Assembly (NCBI GenBank): GCA_947259005.1
Contig: CAMYKP010000001.1
Span: 45,696 to 109,695 of the forward strand
Reading direction: 5' to 3'
DNA: 64,000 nt
DNA from: an uncultured Parasphingopyxis sp.
Lineage (GTDB): Bacteria; Pseudomonadota; Alphaproteobacteria; Sphingomonadales; Sphingomonadaceae
Part shown: in pieces, positions 1-8,526 of the stretch
Position numbering within the stretch: the first letter of the stretch is position 1
Layout of the letters: every line of letters begins with the position of its first letter
Program-made: the position numbers and the translations under genes
The notes under the pieces: generated by a model
What the model saw: only the letters and a program-made list of their open reading frames with translations
Database searches by the model: none
What the model was told of the DNA's origin: nothing

Positions 1-310
1 CATCGATCGCTTCGGGTATCCTTACCGCAAGAGCCGCGAACTGGGTCACGATCAGACCGCCGAAGATCCAGCTCACCGTTCCCAACAGCCCGAACAGCGC
101 AAGGACGGCAAATGTCACTGAAAGGCCCTGGGGGAGGCCGAAGCGCATGAACTGGCGCGCAATGGCCCTGAGGATCACTGCAACGACGAGCGAGGCGAAT
201 ATCAGGAGCAGAAGATTGCCCAGCGCGAGGATAACCGCCGCCAGGGCCACGATGGCCAGAACGGCAAAGCAGCGCCTGACAAAATTGTTATGTGACGCCT
301 GATCGTCCAT
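1..310 (-). CDS. AI-2E family transporter (PerM/UPF0118-like), N-terminal part only
   Basis: The reverse strand reads an open frame from an ATG at 308-310 to the window edge, so only about the first 103 residues are present; it is not in the ORF track because it has no stop here. The peptide starts MDDQASHNN and shows hydrophobic helices (around residues 14-30, 31-48 and 60-85). Two helices close to the N-terminus separated by a short polar turn, then a third before an RIPEAID segment, resemble the start of the AI-2E/PerM exporter family, multi-pass inner-membrane proteins of about 350-380 residues. Family assignment is inferred from pattern; substrate cannot be stated. It is transcribed away from the window in the same direction as the downstream-coordinate gene fghA-like. 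Confidence 0.6.
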   Translation of the reverse strand, partial: MDDQASHNNFVRRCFAVLAIVALAAVILALGNLLLLIFASLVVAVILRAIARQFMRFGLPQGLSVTFAVLALFGLLGTVSWIFGGLIVTQFAALAVRIPEAID

Positions 311-384
311 GGCTTACCCCAATTGCGTTGACGGCTCTTTATCGGCGCGATTTCATTGGCGGGCAAGAACCCGAATGCATCGGT

Positions 385-1218
385 TCAGCCGAGCCGTTCC
401 GCATGCCAGCGCAGATGGTTATCCATGAAGGTCGAGATGAAATAATAGCTGTGATCGTAGCCGGGGCGGATGGTGAGGGTCAGCGGGATGCCTGCCTTTG
501 TGCAGGCCTCCTCCAACAGATGCGGTTTGAGCTGTTCGTCGAGAAAATTGTCGGCCCCGCCCTGATCGACAAGGATCGCGGAGACCCTCGCGCCATCTTC
601 GACAAGCGCGCAGGCATCGTAATCCCGCCATACCGACCGGTCGGCCCCGATATAGCCGGTCAGCGCCTTATGCCCCCAGAGGCAGTTGAGCGGTGATACG
701 ATCGGCGCGAAGGCGGAAACGCTGCGGAAGCGATCGGGGTTTCTCAAGGCAATGGTAAGCGCGCCATGCCCGCCCATCGAATGGCCGGTGATGGACTGGC
801 GCTCCATATCGGCCATCGGAAATTCGGCAGCGATTAGCGCGGGCAGTTCGGTCTCGATATAGCTGCGCATCCGGAAATGCCTGGCCCATGGCGCTTCGGT
901 CGCATCGACATAGAATCCCGCGCCCTGACCGAAATCATAGGCTTCATCGTCGGGGACGTCTTCGCCGCGCGGCGATGTGTCGGGCGCGATGAAGATCAGG
1001 CCCAGCTCCGCACAGGTCCTGCGGTATTCGCCTTTTTCAGTGGCATTTGCATGGGTGCAGGTCAGCCCGGACAGATACCAGACAATCGGGAGCTTCGCGC
1101 CCTCGGCATGATCGGGAACGAACACGGAAAACCGCATCTCCGTACCCGTTTCCCTGCTGTCATGACGATATACGCCCTGCGTGCCGCCAAAGGCCGTGTT
1201 CGTTGAAACTGTTTCCAT
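385..1218 (-). CDS. fghA: S-formylglutathione hydrolase
   Basis: A 277-residue cytoplasmic serine esterase of the esterase D family, the usual size. It hydrolyses S-formylglutathione to formate and glutathione, the last step of glutathione-dependent formaldehyde detoxification. The nucleophile elbow GHSMGGHGA places the catalytic Ser at 147; Asp223 (in QGGADNF) and His256 (in GYDHSYY) complete the expected triad at spacing close to the human enzyme. The YLSGLTCTHAN segment near residue 48 forms the oxyanion loop typical of the family. The usual partner, glutathione-dependent formaldehyde dehydrogenase, is not in the window. No strong Shine-Dalgarno precedes the ATG at 1218, but the N-terminus aligns in length with known family members. 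Confidence 0.93.
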   Translation of the reverse strand: METVSTNTAFGGTQGVYRHDSRETGTEMRFSVFVPDHAEGAKLPIVWYLSGLTCTHANATEKGEYRRTCAELGLIFIAPDTSPRGEDVPDDEAYDFGQGAGFYVDATEAPWARHFRMRSYIETELPALIAAEFPMADMERQSITGHSMGGHGALTIALRNPDRFRSVSAFAPIVSPLNCLWGHKALTGYIGADRSVWRDYDACALVEDGARVSAILVDQGGADNFLDEQLKPHLLEEACTKAGIPLTLTIRPGYDHSYYFISTFMDNHLRWHAERLG

Positions 1219-1260
1219 GGCCGCGATCTATCATTCTTTGGCGGCCGCGCGAAAGGGGGT

Positions 1261-2169
1261 TCAGCAGGCCAGCAATGCCCGCATCGCTGCCACCAGTGCC
1301 AGGGGCTGATCGACCATCACATGGTGTCCGCTATCGGGGATAGCGATGAACGGCGTATCCTCCGGCATAATGTCATGCATATGAACGAGCGCTTCCTCGT
1401 CCATGAGCGCCGAACGCTCGCCGTAGATTACCGCCACTGGACAGGTTATTTTGCGCGCCATCTCCGCGCTTTCGAGGCGTATGGTCTTGCCGAACCCGTT
1501 GGGGTCGAAGCACCAGCTCCATCGCCCGCCCTCGACTTCGACGATCGCGTCTCTTGCTAGCATGTCCGCGATAAAATGATTGTCGCAGGGCTGCGGGGGC
1601 ATGAAGCGAAACCGGGCCAGCCCTTCTTCAAGACTTCCGAAAAAGCGGCGTTCGCGATGCTGGCCTTCGTGCTGGTCTGGCGAATGGCGCATCTGGAGGG
1701 AGGAATCGATGATGAATACGCGCCCGATCCAGTCCGCAGGATCGGCAGCCGCCGTTACTGTCGGTGCGGCGCCGAAACTGTGTCCTGCCACCACCGGTTT
1801 GCCTGCAGCGCAGAGTCCTGCTGCCTCGGCGACAACCCGCATGTCTGCCGCATGTTGCAGGATGGAATAGTCCTCTCGCCAGCCCGATCCGCCCATCCCG
1901 GCCATGGACATTGCCGCCACGCGGTACCCGTCGGCGAAGTAAGGGGCGATATGCGCCCACCAAAGGGCATGGGCGGCTCCGCCATGAAGTAAAAGCAGAC
2001 CCGGTTTGCCCTCGTCGCCCCAAGTGAAATATTCGATGGGCGCGCCATTGCTCGCGACTTCGCGACGCTCCGGCTTGTGCGACAATGCTTGCGTGAACCA
2101 GTCCGGCGCCACGGGCTTTGCGCCTTTGTACGCGGCGAGGAGAGTGGCGGGAGGGGATGACGCATCCAT
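1261..2169 (-). CDS. alpha/beta hydrolase
   Basis: Alpha/beta-hydrolase fold protein with nucleophile elbow AGHSFGA, an acid in the YGERSALMDEE segment and a late histidine in DSGHHVMVDQP, i.e. a complete-looking catalytic set. LLLHGGAAHALWW near the N-terminus provides the oxyanion HGG motif. Substrate unknown. The ORF track begins at 2226, giving 19 extra residues (MPRLSFAVD...) that do not resemble the fold; I prefer the ATG at 2169 (MDASSPPAT, 302 residues), although neither start has a clear ribosome binding site. It lies 42 bp upstream of fghA on the same strand and could be co-transcribed with it. Confidence 0.82.
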   Translation of the reverse strand: MDASSPPATLLAAYKGAKPVAPDWFTQALSHKPERREVASNGAPIEYFTWGDEGKPGLLLLHGGAAHALWWAHIAPYFADGYRVAAMSMAGMGGSGWREDYSILQHAADMRVVAEAAGLCAAGKPVVAGHSFGAAPTVTAAADPADWIGRVFIIDSSLQMRHSPDQHEGQHRERRFFGSLEEGLARFRFMPPQPCDNHFIADMLARDAIVEVEGGRWSWCFDPNGFGKTIRLESAEMARKITCPVAVIYGERSALMDEEALVHMHDIMPEDTPFIAIPDSGHHVMVDQPLALVAAMRALLAC

Positions 2170-2382
2170 CGTGACTATCGAGCACGGCTTTACGCTAACG
2201 TCAACTGCGAAAGACAGTCGGGGCATCAGCCATCTTTCATTAACCCTTTCAAAGAAAAGGCAATTGCCGAAACAATCCTGATTTCGGGGGTGGGACGCAG
2301 ATTATCATCTCGTTAACCGCATCGTTCAATCCGATGTTTACGACTTTGAGGGATACGCAGATGACAGAAAAAAGGGTTTCCA

Positions 2383-2715
2383 ATGTCCATTGCCGCTCAA
2401 TTGCTCACCAGAGCCGATGATTTTGACGAGCGGCGATTTGCCGTCCGAACGCCGGTTGAATTACAGGCGGGCTTTCGCAAATCGGGCTTCGATTCGGCGA
2501 AGGTCGACGTCAGCGATCTTTCCAGGACCGGGTGCAAGATCGACAGTGCCGTGAATCTCCGCACGAAAACGCAGGTCTGGATCAAGTTTCCGGGCCTTCA
2601 GGCGATGCCGGCAACTGTGGTGTGGGTGAATGGTTTCGAGGCCGGCTGCGAATTTTCTGCACCATTCTACGGGCCTGTGCTCGATAATTTCCTGAGCCGC
2701 CACAAAGCTGCGTAA
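2383..2715 (+). CDS. PilZ domain protein, predicted c-di-GMP receptor
   Basis: A 110-residue protein that is essentially one PilZ domain. The RxxxR motif appears as RRFAVR near residue 17 and the second half-site as DLSRTGCKID (D/N-x-S-x-x-G) around residue 44, followed by WIKFPGLQ and WVNGFEAGCEF strands typical of the beta barrel. Both c-di-GMP contact motifs are intact, so ligand binding is expected; the effector output is unknown because there is no additional domain. An AAGGG-like purine tract (aaaaaagggtttcc) precedes the ATG. It is a single-gene unit, divergent from the hydrolase on its left and convergent with the glycosylase gene. Confidence 0.88.
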   Translation: MSIAAQLLTRADDFDERRFAVRTPVELQAGFRKSGFDSAKVDVSDLSRTGCKIDSAVNLRTKTQVWIKFPGLQAMPATVVWVNGFEAGCEFSAPFYGPVLDNFLSRHKAA

Positions 2716-2724
2716 ATTCCGCCG

Positions 2725-3342
2725 TCAAATGACGGTTGTATTGTAGGAATGCCAGGCGAAGATCGCCGCTGTTCCGCGATGCGGTCGCCATGCTTCTGCG
2801 GCATCGCGAATATCCTGTTCGGACGGGCGTTCCGGCCAGCCCAGTATCTTCCCGGTTTCTATCTGCACGGCGAGATCCCCGGCCGGCCAGATGTCCGGTC
2901 GCCCTTCGGCAAACAGCAGATAGACTTCGGCAGACCAGCGACCGATCCCCTTGACTGCGGTTAGCGCGGCAATTGCTTCTTCATCGTCTGCCGGCAGTGC
3001 ATCCAGATCGAGAGTGCCGGAAACGACCAGTTCGGCCAGGCTGCGCGCATAGCTGTTCTTCTGCCTACTCATTCCCGCGCCGCGCAATGTTTCGTCGCTT
3101 GCCGCGATGAAATTTTCCGGGTTGGCGGCATCGCCCAGCGTATCGGAAAGCTTGCGCCAAACGGCGTCCGCCGAGGCAACGCTCACTTGCTGGCCAAGGA
3201 TCGTACGCAACAGGGTTTGATAGCCGCGGTCGCGGATTCGCGGTGGCGGGTAGCCGATTTCGCCCAGTCGTTTGCCAAAGGCTGGCTCAAGCAAGGCCAG
3301 CGCATCCATCGACTTTCGCAACTGTCCTTCGCCAATTCCCAT
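2725..3342 (-). CDS. DNA-3-methyladenine glycosylase II family (AlkA-like)
   Basis: A 205-residue HhH-GPD base-excision repair glycosylase lacking the N-terminal domain found in E. coli AlkA, as in many short AlkA homologues. The helix-hairpin-helix reads VKGIGRWSAEVYLLF near residue 130, and the catalytic aspartate follows in PAGDLAVQ (Asp about 157). YQTLLRTILGQQVS near residue 41 is the conserved helix of this superfamily. It presumably removes alkylated purines from DNA. No Ada-type regulator or other repair gene is adjacent. Its stop lies 9 bp from the end of the convergent PilZ gene. The ATG at 3342 has no good ribosome binding site, so a later start (MDALALLEPAF) is possible. Confidence 0.87.
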   Translation of the reverse strand: MGIGEGQLRKSMDALALLEPAFGKRLGEIGYPPPRIRDRGYQTLLRTILGQQVSVASADAVWRKLSDTLGDAANPENFIAASDETLRGAGMSRQKNSYARSLAELVVSGTLDLDALPADDEEAIAALTAVKGIGRWSAEVYLLFAEGRPDIWPAGDLAVQIETGKILGWPERPSEQDIRDAAEAWRPHRGTAAIFAWHSYNTTVI

Positions 3343-3424
3343 TCAAACGGCCCTTGATTTCATATGCGGGCCATCACATAGCCGCGCCGCAGCATTTGTC
3401 GAACCTGCCCAGAAGGAATAGTTC

Positions 3425-3742
3425 ATGCCCAAGCTTATTGTCGTCAATCGCGATGGCGAAGAAACCACCGTCGATGCGGATAACGGCCTCACCGTGATGG
3501 AAGTAATTCGTGACAATGGCTTTGACGAGCTCCTCGCGCTGTGCGGCGGCTGCTGCTCATGCGCGACCTGCCATGTGCATGTCGATCCGGAATTTGCTTC
3601 CAAACTTCCCGAGATGGATGAAGACGAGAATGATCTTCTCGAAAGCTCGGATCATCGCGATGAAACATCCCGTCTTTCCTGCCAGATTCCGTTCGATGAC
3701 GAACTGGACGGCCTTAAAGTCACGATCGCCCAGGAAGACTAG
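3425..3742 (+). CDS. 2Fe-2S ferredoxin (adrenodoxin type)
   Basis: A 105-residue small soluble electron carrier. Cluster ligands are visible as Cys40, Cys46 and Cys49 in [13 protein letters not shown] plus Cys86 in RLSCQI, matching the C-x5-C-x2-C-x(36)-C arrangement of vertebrate-type/bacterial adrenodoxin-like ferredoxins. Two further cysteines, 43 and 44, sit inside the binding loop. The acidic stretch [12 protein letters not shown] is the typical reductase/P450 docking surface. An AGAAGGAA ribosome binding site lies 8 nt before the ATG. No cytochrome P450 or reductase gene is adjacent, so the partner is unknown. Confidence 0.93.
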   Translation: MPKLIVVNRDGEETTVDADNGLTVMEVIRDNGFDELLALCGGCCSCATCHVHVDPEFASKLPEMDEDENDLLESSDHRDETSRLSCQIPFDDELDGLKVTIAQED

Positions 3743-3757
3743 GCTCCGCCTCCGGCC

Positions 3758-4498
3758 TTATCCGCTGGTTGCGGCAGCGTAGAGCGCAATCGCCGCAGCA
3801 TTCGAGACGTTCAGGCTTTCGATTTTATCGCTGATCGGCAGGCGGGCTATCGCGTCGCAATGGCTGGCCGTGTTCGGTCGCATCCCCGCGCCCTCCGCAC
3901 CGAGCACCAGCGCAACCCGCTTGCTGCCCAGGGCTTCCGACAATGTGAGTTCGCCCTCTCCCGCGAGCCCGATCCGCCAGAAGCCGGCTTCGGCAATCTG
4001 GTCCAGCGCCCGGGCGAGATTGACGACGCGGCACCAAGGCAGAATTTCCAGCGCGCCCGATGCGGACTTGGCGAGCGCGCCTGATTCGGGCGGCGCATGC
4101 CGGTCCTGCGTCACCAGGCCCAGCGCGTTGAAGGCGAGGGCGGAGCGCATTATCGCGCCGGCATTATGGGGATCGGTCACCTGATCCAGGATCACCAGCG
4201 GCCTGCCATCTTCGGCGCCGGCGAGCAGATCTTCTATGCCGATATCCTCCAGCGGTTCGACTTCGATCACCAGCCCCTGATGCGGTGCATCCTGCGGGAC
4301 CAGCCTGCCAAGATCGGCGACACCGGCCATTTCCAGCTGAAGGCCGGGCGGCACGTCGATTCCGGCTATCCCTTCATGCGTCGCCCATAGCTTGCGAATC
4401 GTCCGCGCCGGATTGTCCATTGCGGCGAGCACCGCATGGCGCCCCCAGAAGCGTGGTGCGCGGCTCTCGCGCTGTTTTGCCTTGCGTCTCTTTGCCAT
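3758..4498 (-). CDS. rlmB: TrmH/SpoU family rRNA 2'-O-methyltransferase (RlmB-like)
   Basis: A 246-residue SPOUT-class methyltransferase. The N-terminal RFWGRHAVLAAMDNP is the RNA-binding L30e-like substrate domain start; the trefoil-knot motifs are DQVTDPHNAGAIMRSA (about residue 104), ALVLGAEGAGMR (about 198) and ESLNVSNAAAIALY near the C-terminus. RlmB methylates G2251 of 23S rRNA; other members of the family modify tRNA G18, so the exact target is inferred from length and the GRHAV N-terminus. The KRRKAKQRE tail at the N-terminus is basic. It is convergent with the ferredoxin gene and its start is about 110 bp from tRNA-Tyr on the opposite strand. Confidence 0.88.
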   Translation of the reverse strand: MAKRRKAKQRESRAPRFWGRHAVLAAMDNPARTIRKLWATHEGIAGIDVPPGLQLEMAGVADLGRLVPQDAPHQGLVIEVEPLEDIGIEDLLAGAEDGRPLVILDQVTDPHNAGAIMRSALAFNALGLVTQDRHAPPESGALAKSASGALEILPWCRVVNLARALDQIAEAGFWRIGLAGEGELTLSEALGSKRVALVLGAEGAGMRPNTASHCDAIARLPISDKIESLNVSNAAAIALYAAATSG

Positions 4499-4607
4499 GG
4501 GGCCATGCTTTCTAGTAACCGGCGTTGACAGGCAAGCGGTGTTTCGCCATTGAGCCGCCCTTCGCCGCGCTTTAATTGCATTGTTAGAGCGCGTGTTCGA
4601 TCCCGAT

Positions 4608-4693
4608 GGACGGGTGGCCGAGTGGTTAAAGGCAGCAGACTGTAAATCTGCCCGCGTAAGCGTACGCTGGTTCGAATCCAGCCCCGTCCACCA
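4608..4693 (+). tRNA. tRNA-Tyr (GUA)
   Basis: An 86-nt class II tRNA. The acceptor stem GGACGGG pairs with CCCGTCC, followed by discriminator A and an encoded CCA at 4691-4693. The anticodon loop reads ctGTAaa, giving GUA for tyrosine. The T arm ggTTCGAATcc and a long variable arm (between cccgcg and ctgg) match the class II layout expected of bacterial tRNA-Tyr. Confidence 0.96.
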
Positions 4694-4736
4694 TTTTCAA
4701 GAATGCATGCTCCGACGGCCTGAAGGCAAGGCAGGC

Positions 4737-5327
4737 CTAGCGGATAACCGGTGTGCGCGGCCTGTATCGGCGTTCATCCGATTCCGTCATGATAACGGAC
4801 GTTTCCCCAAAGGGGCGATTGAGCATTGTGCCGCCGCCGAAATACCATTGATCGCCGTCCAGAGCCATGGCCACATATTCAGGCTGGGGCGGTGCGGCAT
4901 TCTCATATTCGGTCGCTAGCGTGAAAAGCACATATTGAACGCCGGGGCGGTAGCAATGGCCTTGTTCGGAACAGGGCAATTGCTCTGCCGTAACTTCCGA
5001 CTGTCCGGTGATCGTGTAGGAAAGTAGTGCGCCGTTGGTCCGCGCGCCACGCCGCATGACCCGGTTCCAGAGGCGGCGAGGGCGCCATCGCCTGATGCGG
5101 GGATGGGTCAGCCGCCACTGATCGTCATACTCGCCGGCCTGGTATGCCGTGATCCATTCGATCAGCGCAGTACGAGCGTCCACAATATGTGCTGAGGGCA
5201 CTACCTCTGCTTGCGAGGTTTGAGCAGGGGCGGAAGAACCCATTGAGACGGAGATCGCTAAGGCAAAAGCGAGGCCAGTGGCGCCCATCGGACTTCGCAA
5301 GCGCGGGGAGCATTTCATGCGCGGCAT
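4737..5327 (-). CDS. secreted protein of unknown function, DUF4019-like
   Basis: I do not recognise a characterised family. From the ATG at 5327 (MPRMKCSPR) or 5318 (MKCSPRL) the protein begins with a Sec-type signal peptide, hydrophobic TGLAFALAISVSMG and a probable cleavage after SSAPAQ. The mature domain of about 155 residues has an amphipathic DARTALIEWITAYQAGEYDDQW opening, then beta-strand segments (VQYVLFTLATEYE, YVAMALDGDQWYFGGG) that resemble DUF4019, a periplasmic nuclear-transport-factor-like fold. It has one cysteine pair (LPCSEQGHCY). The ORF track extends to 5444, adding 39 residues without signal-peptide character, which I discard. Single gene, divergent from the hydrolase at 5551. 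Confidence 0.6.
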   Translation of the reverse strand: MPRMKCSPRLRSPMGATGLAFALAISVSMGSSAPAQTSQAEVVPSAHIVDARTALIEWITAYQAGEYDDQWRLTHPRIRRWRPRRLWNRVMRRGARTNGALLSYTITGQSEVTAEQLPCSEQGHCYRPGVQYVLFTLATEYENAAPPQPEYVAMALDGDQWYFGGGTMLNRPFGETSVIMTESDERRYRPRTPVIR

Positions 5328-5550
5328 CGAATTGCCATTTCGCCAGCTGATGCGTCTGCTATCATGGTCGCAAGGTGTCGGTACATTGGCCGGCCGGTGC
5401 AATTGCGAAGCGACAAAGCCGCGACGTTGATCGATAAAATGCAAGATTCAGGGAATAACCGGCCATCGCCGGTCGATTTCGAAACCACCGTTTTCAGGCG
5501 CGACAAACGGCGTTTTTCGCCTATAAACCATGCTCAGGGGAGACAGGACA

Positions 5551-6441
5551 ATGCAGCTAGTCGCGAACGGCATCAGCCTTGAAGTCGAGGATCATGGCAA
5601 CAAGGGCGATCCCGCGCTGTTGCTCGTCATGGGGTTTTCCGGACAGCTTTCGCTTTGGCCCGATGCCTTTGTCGACGGGCTTGTCGAACGCGGTTTCCGG
5701 GTCATTCGCTTCGACAATCGCGATATCGGGCTCTCCCATAAACTGCACGGCATAAAGGCGCCCCATCCGATCTGGCAGTTGCTGGTCAAACGTTTCTTTC
5801 CGGGCCGCCGGATGGCGCCCTACCGGCTTACCGACATGGCTGCCGACGCGATTGGCGTGCTCGACGCGCTGGAGATCGAGCGCGCGCATGTGCTCGGCGT
5901 GTCGATGGGCGGGATGATTTCGCAGATCCTTGCCGCCGATTATCCCGACCGGGTTTCGTCCCTGATGCCGGTGATGACATCGACCAACGCGCCGGGGCTT
6001 CCCGGCCCCGATGGCGAAGTTCGCAAAGCGTTGATCAAGGCCGCGCGCAACCGACCGGAGACGGCCGAGGAGGCACTGGAAGCCGGGATGCGTTTCTTCA
6101 CCGTCATCGGCTCTCCGGGCGGGGAGGAGCGGCGCGCGGAGATCGAGGAGCTGATCCGCAAGAATGTCGAACGCAGTTTTTATCCCGAAGGCCCCTCGCG
6201 CCAGATGGCGGCGATCATCGACACCGGGAATTTGCGGCCATGGGCAAAGCGGGTGCAGGCCGATACTCTGGTTATTCACGGGGCGGATGACCCGCTAATC
6301 CCCTATGCCTGCGGCGAGGACGTGGCCGCCCATATCGGCGGCGCCCGCTTCGAAATGGTTGATGGCATGGGGCATGATCTGCCGCAGAACAAACATGCGG
6401 AATTGATCGATATGGTGGCGAGCCATTGCCTGGCCAGGTGA
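5551..6441 (+). CDS. alpha/beta hydrolase
   Basis: About 296-residue alpha/beta-hydrolase. Visible are the oxyanion segment LLLVMGFSGQLSLWP, the nucleophile elbow GVSMGGMIS, the acid in HGADDPLIPY and the histidine in DGMGHDLPQ, so it should be catalytically competent. The overall pattern resembles the group that includes aclacinomycin methylesterase RdmC and similar small-ester hydrolases, but the substrate cannot be deduced. The ORF track starts at 5530; the ATG at 5551 is preferred because GGGGAGACAGGA sits just upstream, inside the longer reading. Its stop lies 4 bp from the end of the convergent TetR gene, giving no room for separate terminators. Confidence 0.85.
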   Translation: MQLVANGISLEVEDHGNKGDPALLLVMGFSGQLSLWPDAFVDGLVERGFRVIRFDNRDIGLSHKLHGIKAPHPIWQLLVKRFFPGRRMAPYRLTDMAADAIGVLDALEIERAHVLGVSMGGMISQILAADYPDRVSSLMPVMTSTNAPGLPGPDGEVRKALIKAARNRPETAEEALEAGMRFFTVIGSPGGEERRAEIEELIRKNVERSFYPEGPSRQMAAIIDTGNLRPWAKRVQADTLVIHGADDPLIPYACGEDVAAHIGGARFEMVDGMGHDLPQNKHAELIDMVASHCLAR

Positions 6442-6445
6442 AGCC

Positions 6446-7093
6446 TCAATCGGCGCGATAGGCGCGCAGGAAGAGATCGATCCCGTGCCGGACATGGCGT
6501 TTGATCTCGGCTGGACTGGGCGTTTTTGCGACCCCGAACCGGGCTTCAATGTCCCTGAACCCCCGCCACAGGGATAGCAGGTCTTCGGCGGCACGCTGTG
6601 GCTTGTCGAGTATCAGGTCGCCGCGTTTGCGCGCCTGTTTCAGAATCGCGGTAAGTTCGCTGCGCATGGTTCCCGGGCCGGCATCGAAAAAGCGTCTGGT
6701 CGTTTCAGGATGGCGCTGTTTCCCGACGGCAAGCATCGAATCGAAATCGAAATGCTTCTGTTCGACCAAAAAGCTCATCAGGGTACAGCCGAAATTGACG
6801 AGCTGTGCCTCCAGCGTAGCTGCGCCGCGATTGGCCTCGCGGATCGTCTCGGTCATATGCCGGGCCTGACGACGGACCAAAGCTTCGAGCAGCCCCGCCT
6901 TGTCGCCAAAACGCTTGTAGATCGTCACTTTTGAAACGGCGGCTAGCTCGGCGATGCGTTCGATCGAAGCCGCTGCAAAACCTTCGCTAAAAAACACCGT
7001 TCGTGCCGCGTCGATAATGGCTTCCGTTTTCCGCTCGTCGGTCGGGCGACCCGCACGCAGCGGTGCCGCATCATGGGCTTTGTCGTGGATCAT
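6446..7093 (-). CDS. TetR family transcriptional regulator
   Basis: A 215-residue one-component repressor. The N-terminal helix-turn-helix runs from about residue 20 to 65: AIIDAARTVFFSEGFAAASIERIAELAAVSKVTIYKRFGDKAGLLEALV carries the typical T/S-x-x-x-I-A-x-x-A-x-V-S-x-x-T-x-Y-x-x-F pattern. The C-terminal part (FFDAGPGTMRSELTAILKQA) resembles the TetR_C family that includes AcrR/AefR-like regulators. The ligand and target genes are unknown; it is convergent with, not divergent from, its neighbour hydrolase, and a tRNA lies on its 5' side, so it has no obvious adjacent target. Confidence 0.88.
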   Translation of the reverse strand: MIHDKAHDAAPLRAGRPTDERKTEAIIDAARTVFFSEGFAAASIERIAELAAVSKVTIYKRFGDKAGLLEALVRRQARHMTETIREANRGAATLEAQLVNFGCTLMSFLVEQKHFDFDSMLAVGKQRHPETTRRFFDAGPGTMRSELTAILKQARKRGDLILDKPQRAAEDLLSLWRGFRDIEARFGVAKTPSPAEIKRHVRHGIDLFLRAYRAD

Positions 7094-7221
7094 TTCGGAC
7101 AGCCTTGCACATGTTGGGGCCTGACGTCACCTGCAATTCCGCAGCGATTGGTGAATGCGATGCGCTGCCGCATATTGCCAAGGGCGCAGCAAGCGACTAA
7201 CTCCCGCCTCGCGCTTGGCGA

Positions 7222-7295
7222 GCGGGTATAGCTCAATGGTAGAGCACTAGCCTTCCAAGCTTGTGATGCGGGTTCGATCCCCGCTACCCGCTCCA
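7222..7295 (+). tRNA. tRNA-Gly (UCC)
   Basis: A 74-nt tRNA. The acceptor stem GCGGGTA pairs with TACCCGC, then discriminator T and encoded CCA at 7293-7295. The anticodon loop cctTCCaag gives UCC, reading GGA/GGG glycine codons. D arm gctcaatggtagagc and T arm gcgggTTCGATccccgc are intact. Confidence 0.96.
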
Positions 7296-7383
7296 GCGCT
7301 TTTTCGATCCAATCTCTGCCTAAGTCGACTGGATGGAGCGTACGCGCCTGTGCCGGAGATATGCGCCCTGGTTATTCCGGAGG

Positions 7384-8160
7384 CTAGGGAGCTCCCGGTG
7401 GCGGCGCGAAAGCCATTGGCGGCACCGCAGCACCCGGATGACCGGCTGTCACTGCCTGATATATGGCATCGCCGACCGGGCTGTGGGTGATCGCTTCGGT
7501 GAGCAGGAGCATGCCGATCATGGCCCCCATGCCCCAGCGCCAGGCCGGGTGCACAGGATTGCCGCGCCGGATATCGGTCAAGGCGCCCACAATCGGAAAA
7601 ATCATCGACGTCGCGAAGAATGTCTCGAACGCAAAGGGCTGAAGCAACGGGTTCGGCAGGAGCCGGGCGATGCCCGGACCGACCAGCAGGGCCAGACCGC
7701 AAAAATGCAACCGCCGGTGCCAGTCCGTACGGCGGCGCTGCATGATGGCTGCGATTGTCAGCCCTGCAAAGGCAAACATGATCATCGGGTCGAAGATGAG
7801 GAAATGTTGCGGCTGGAAGAAAAACGGGACTTGTCCACGCCGGACCATGGCAAGGGTTACGGCGCATCCCAGAACGACCATTGCGGCCATCCAGCCAGCA
7901 CCGATCCAACCAAGGCGTCGGTGCATCGTAATCCTGTCTGTTGTCACGAAGAAGTTTTGCAAAAGATAGAGCGCGAGCCAGCCCATAAACACGACGGCAT
8001 GCGCATGAACGAGCAGTGGCGCGGAGAAACTCGACCGCCCCATGGCCAACTGAAATGAAAAACCCGCAACGGCCAACAGCGACATGACGATGGCCCAGCC
8101 CAGGAACCATCTTTCATCGCGCGCGGGTGCAGGATCCGGAACATCTGCGAGAGTGGCCAT
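7384..8160 (-). CDS. multi-pass membrane protein of unknown function
   Basis: Function not recognised. From the ATG at 8160 the protein has 258 residues with six to seven predicted transmembrane helices (AIVMSLLAVAGFSF, VVFMGWLALYLLQ, WMAAMVVLGCAVTLA, LIFDPMIMFAFAGLTI, RLHFCGLALLVGPG, FFATSMIFPIVGAL, GAMIGMLLLTEAIT). Several histidines lie at membrane edges (LLVHAHAV, MHRRLGW, DWHRRLHF), a pattern sometimes seen in heme-binding membrane proteins, but no family could be named. The ORF track starts at 8370; the internal start is chosen because GGGGGGAT lies 6-12 nt before ATG and the extra 70 residues are not membrane-like. It lies alone, downstream of a 425 bp non-coding region. Confidence 0.7.
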   Translation of the reverse strand: MATLADVPDPAPARDERWFLGWAIVMSLLAVAGFSFQLAMGRSSFSAPLLVHAHAVVFMGWLALYLLQNFFVTTDRITMHRRLGWIGAGWMAAMVVLGCAVTLAMVRRGQVPFFFQPQHFLIFDPMIMFAFAGLTIAAIMQRRRTDWHRRLHFCGLALLVGPGIARLLPNPLLQPFAFETFFATSMIFPIVGALTDIRRGNPVHPAWRWGMGAMIGMLLLTEAITHSPVGDAIYQAVTAGHPGAAVPPMAFAPPPGAP

Positions 8161-8383
8161 TTGGATATCCCCCCGGATTATCTGTCCAGACCATAGCTTC
8201 GCGAAGATCGCCAAGCAAATTTGATGAGACCGGCTGGCGGCGGCGCGCGTGCAACGGAGGCCGCCGCGCGCGAATTTTTCGATCCTATTTCCTGTCCTAC
8301 ACAATCCCGCCCATGTTATTGTCCCGCCAGCGCCCCGTGCCGCAGGCTCTTTGACGCCGTCGATCTCCACCGTCTGGACCGCT

Positions 8384-8431
8384 GCGTCCTATTGGACGCG
8401 GTCGGGCGGTTTGCTGTGTCCAATAGGACGC
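8384..8431 (+). repeat. perfect 14 bp inverted repeat with 20 bp spacer, terminator-like on the plus strand
   Basis: Arms GCGTCCTATTGGAC (8384-8397) and GTCCAATAGGACGC (8418-8431) are exact reverse complements. Each arm also contains its own small hairpin core (GTCC-TATT-GGAC). The right arm is followed by GGTTTTTCC, so on the plus strand it resembles an intrinsic terminator or an sRNA end; no plus-strand gene precedes it. Confidence 0.75.
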
Positions 8432-8526
8432 GGTTTTTCCCCGCCAGTTTTATTCGAACACCGGTTGTCCTGGAAACTTTGTAAACTTGTTCAGGGCGTG
8501 TTCGCTTTTCCTGAACGGCCACCCCG

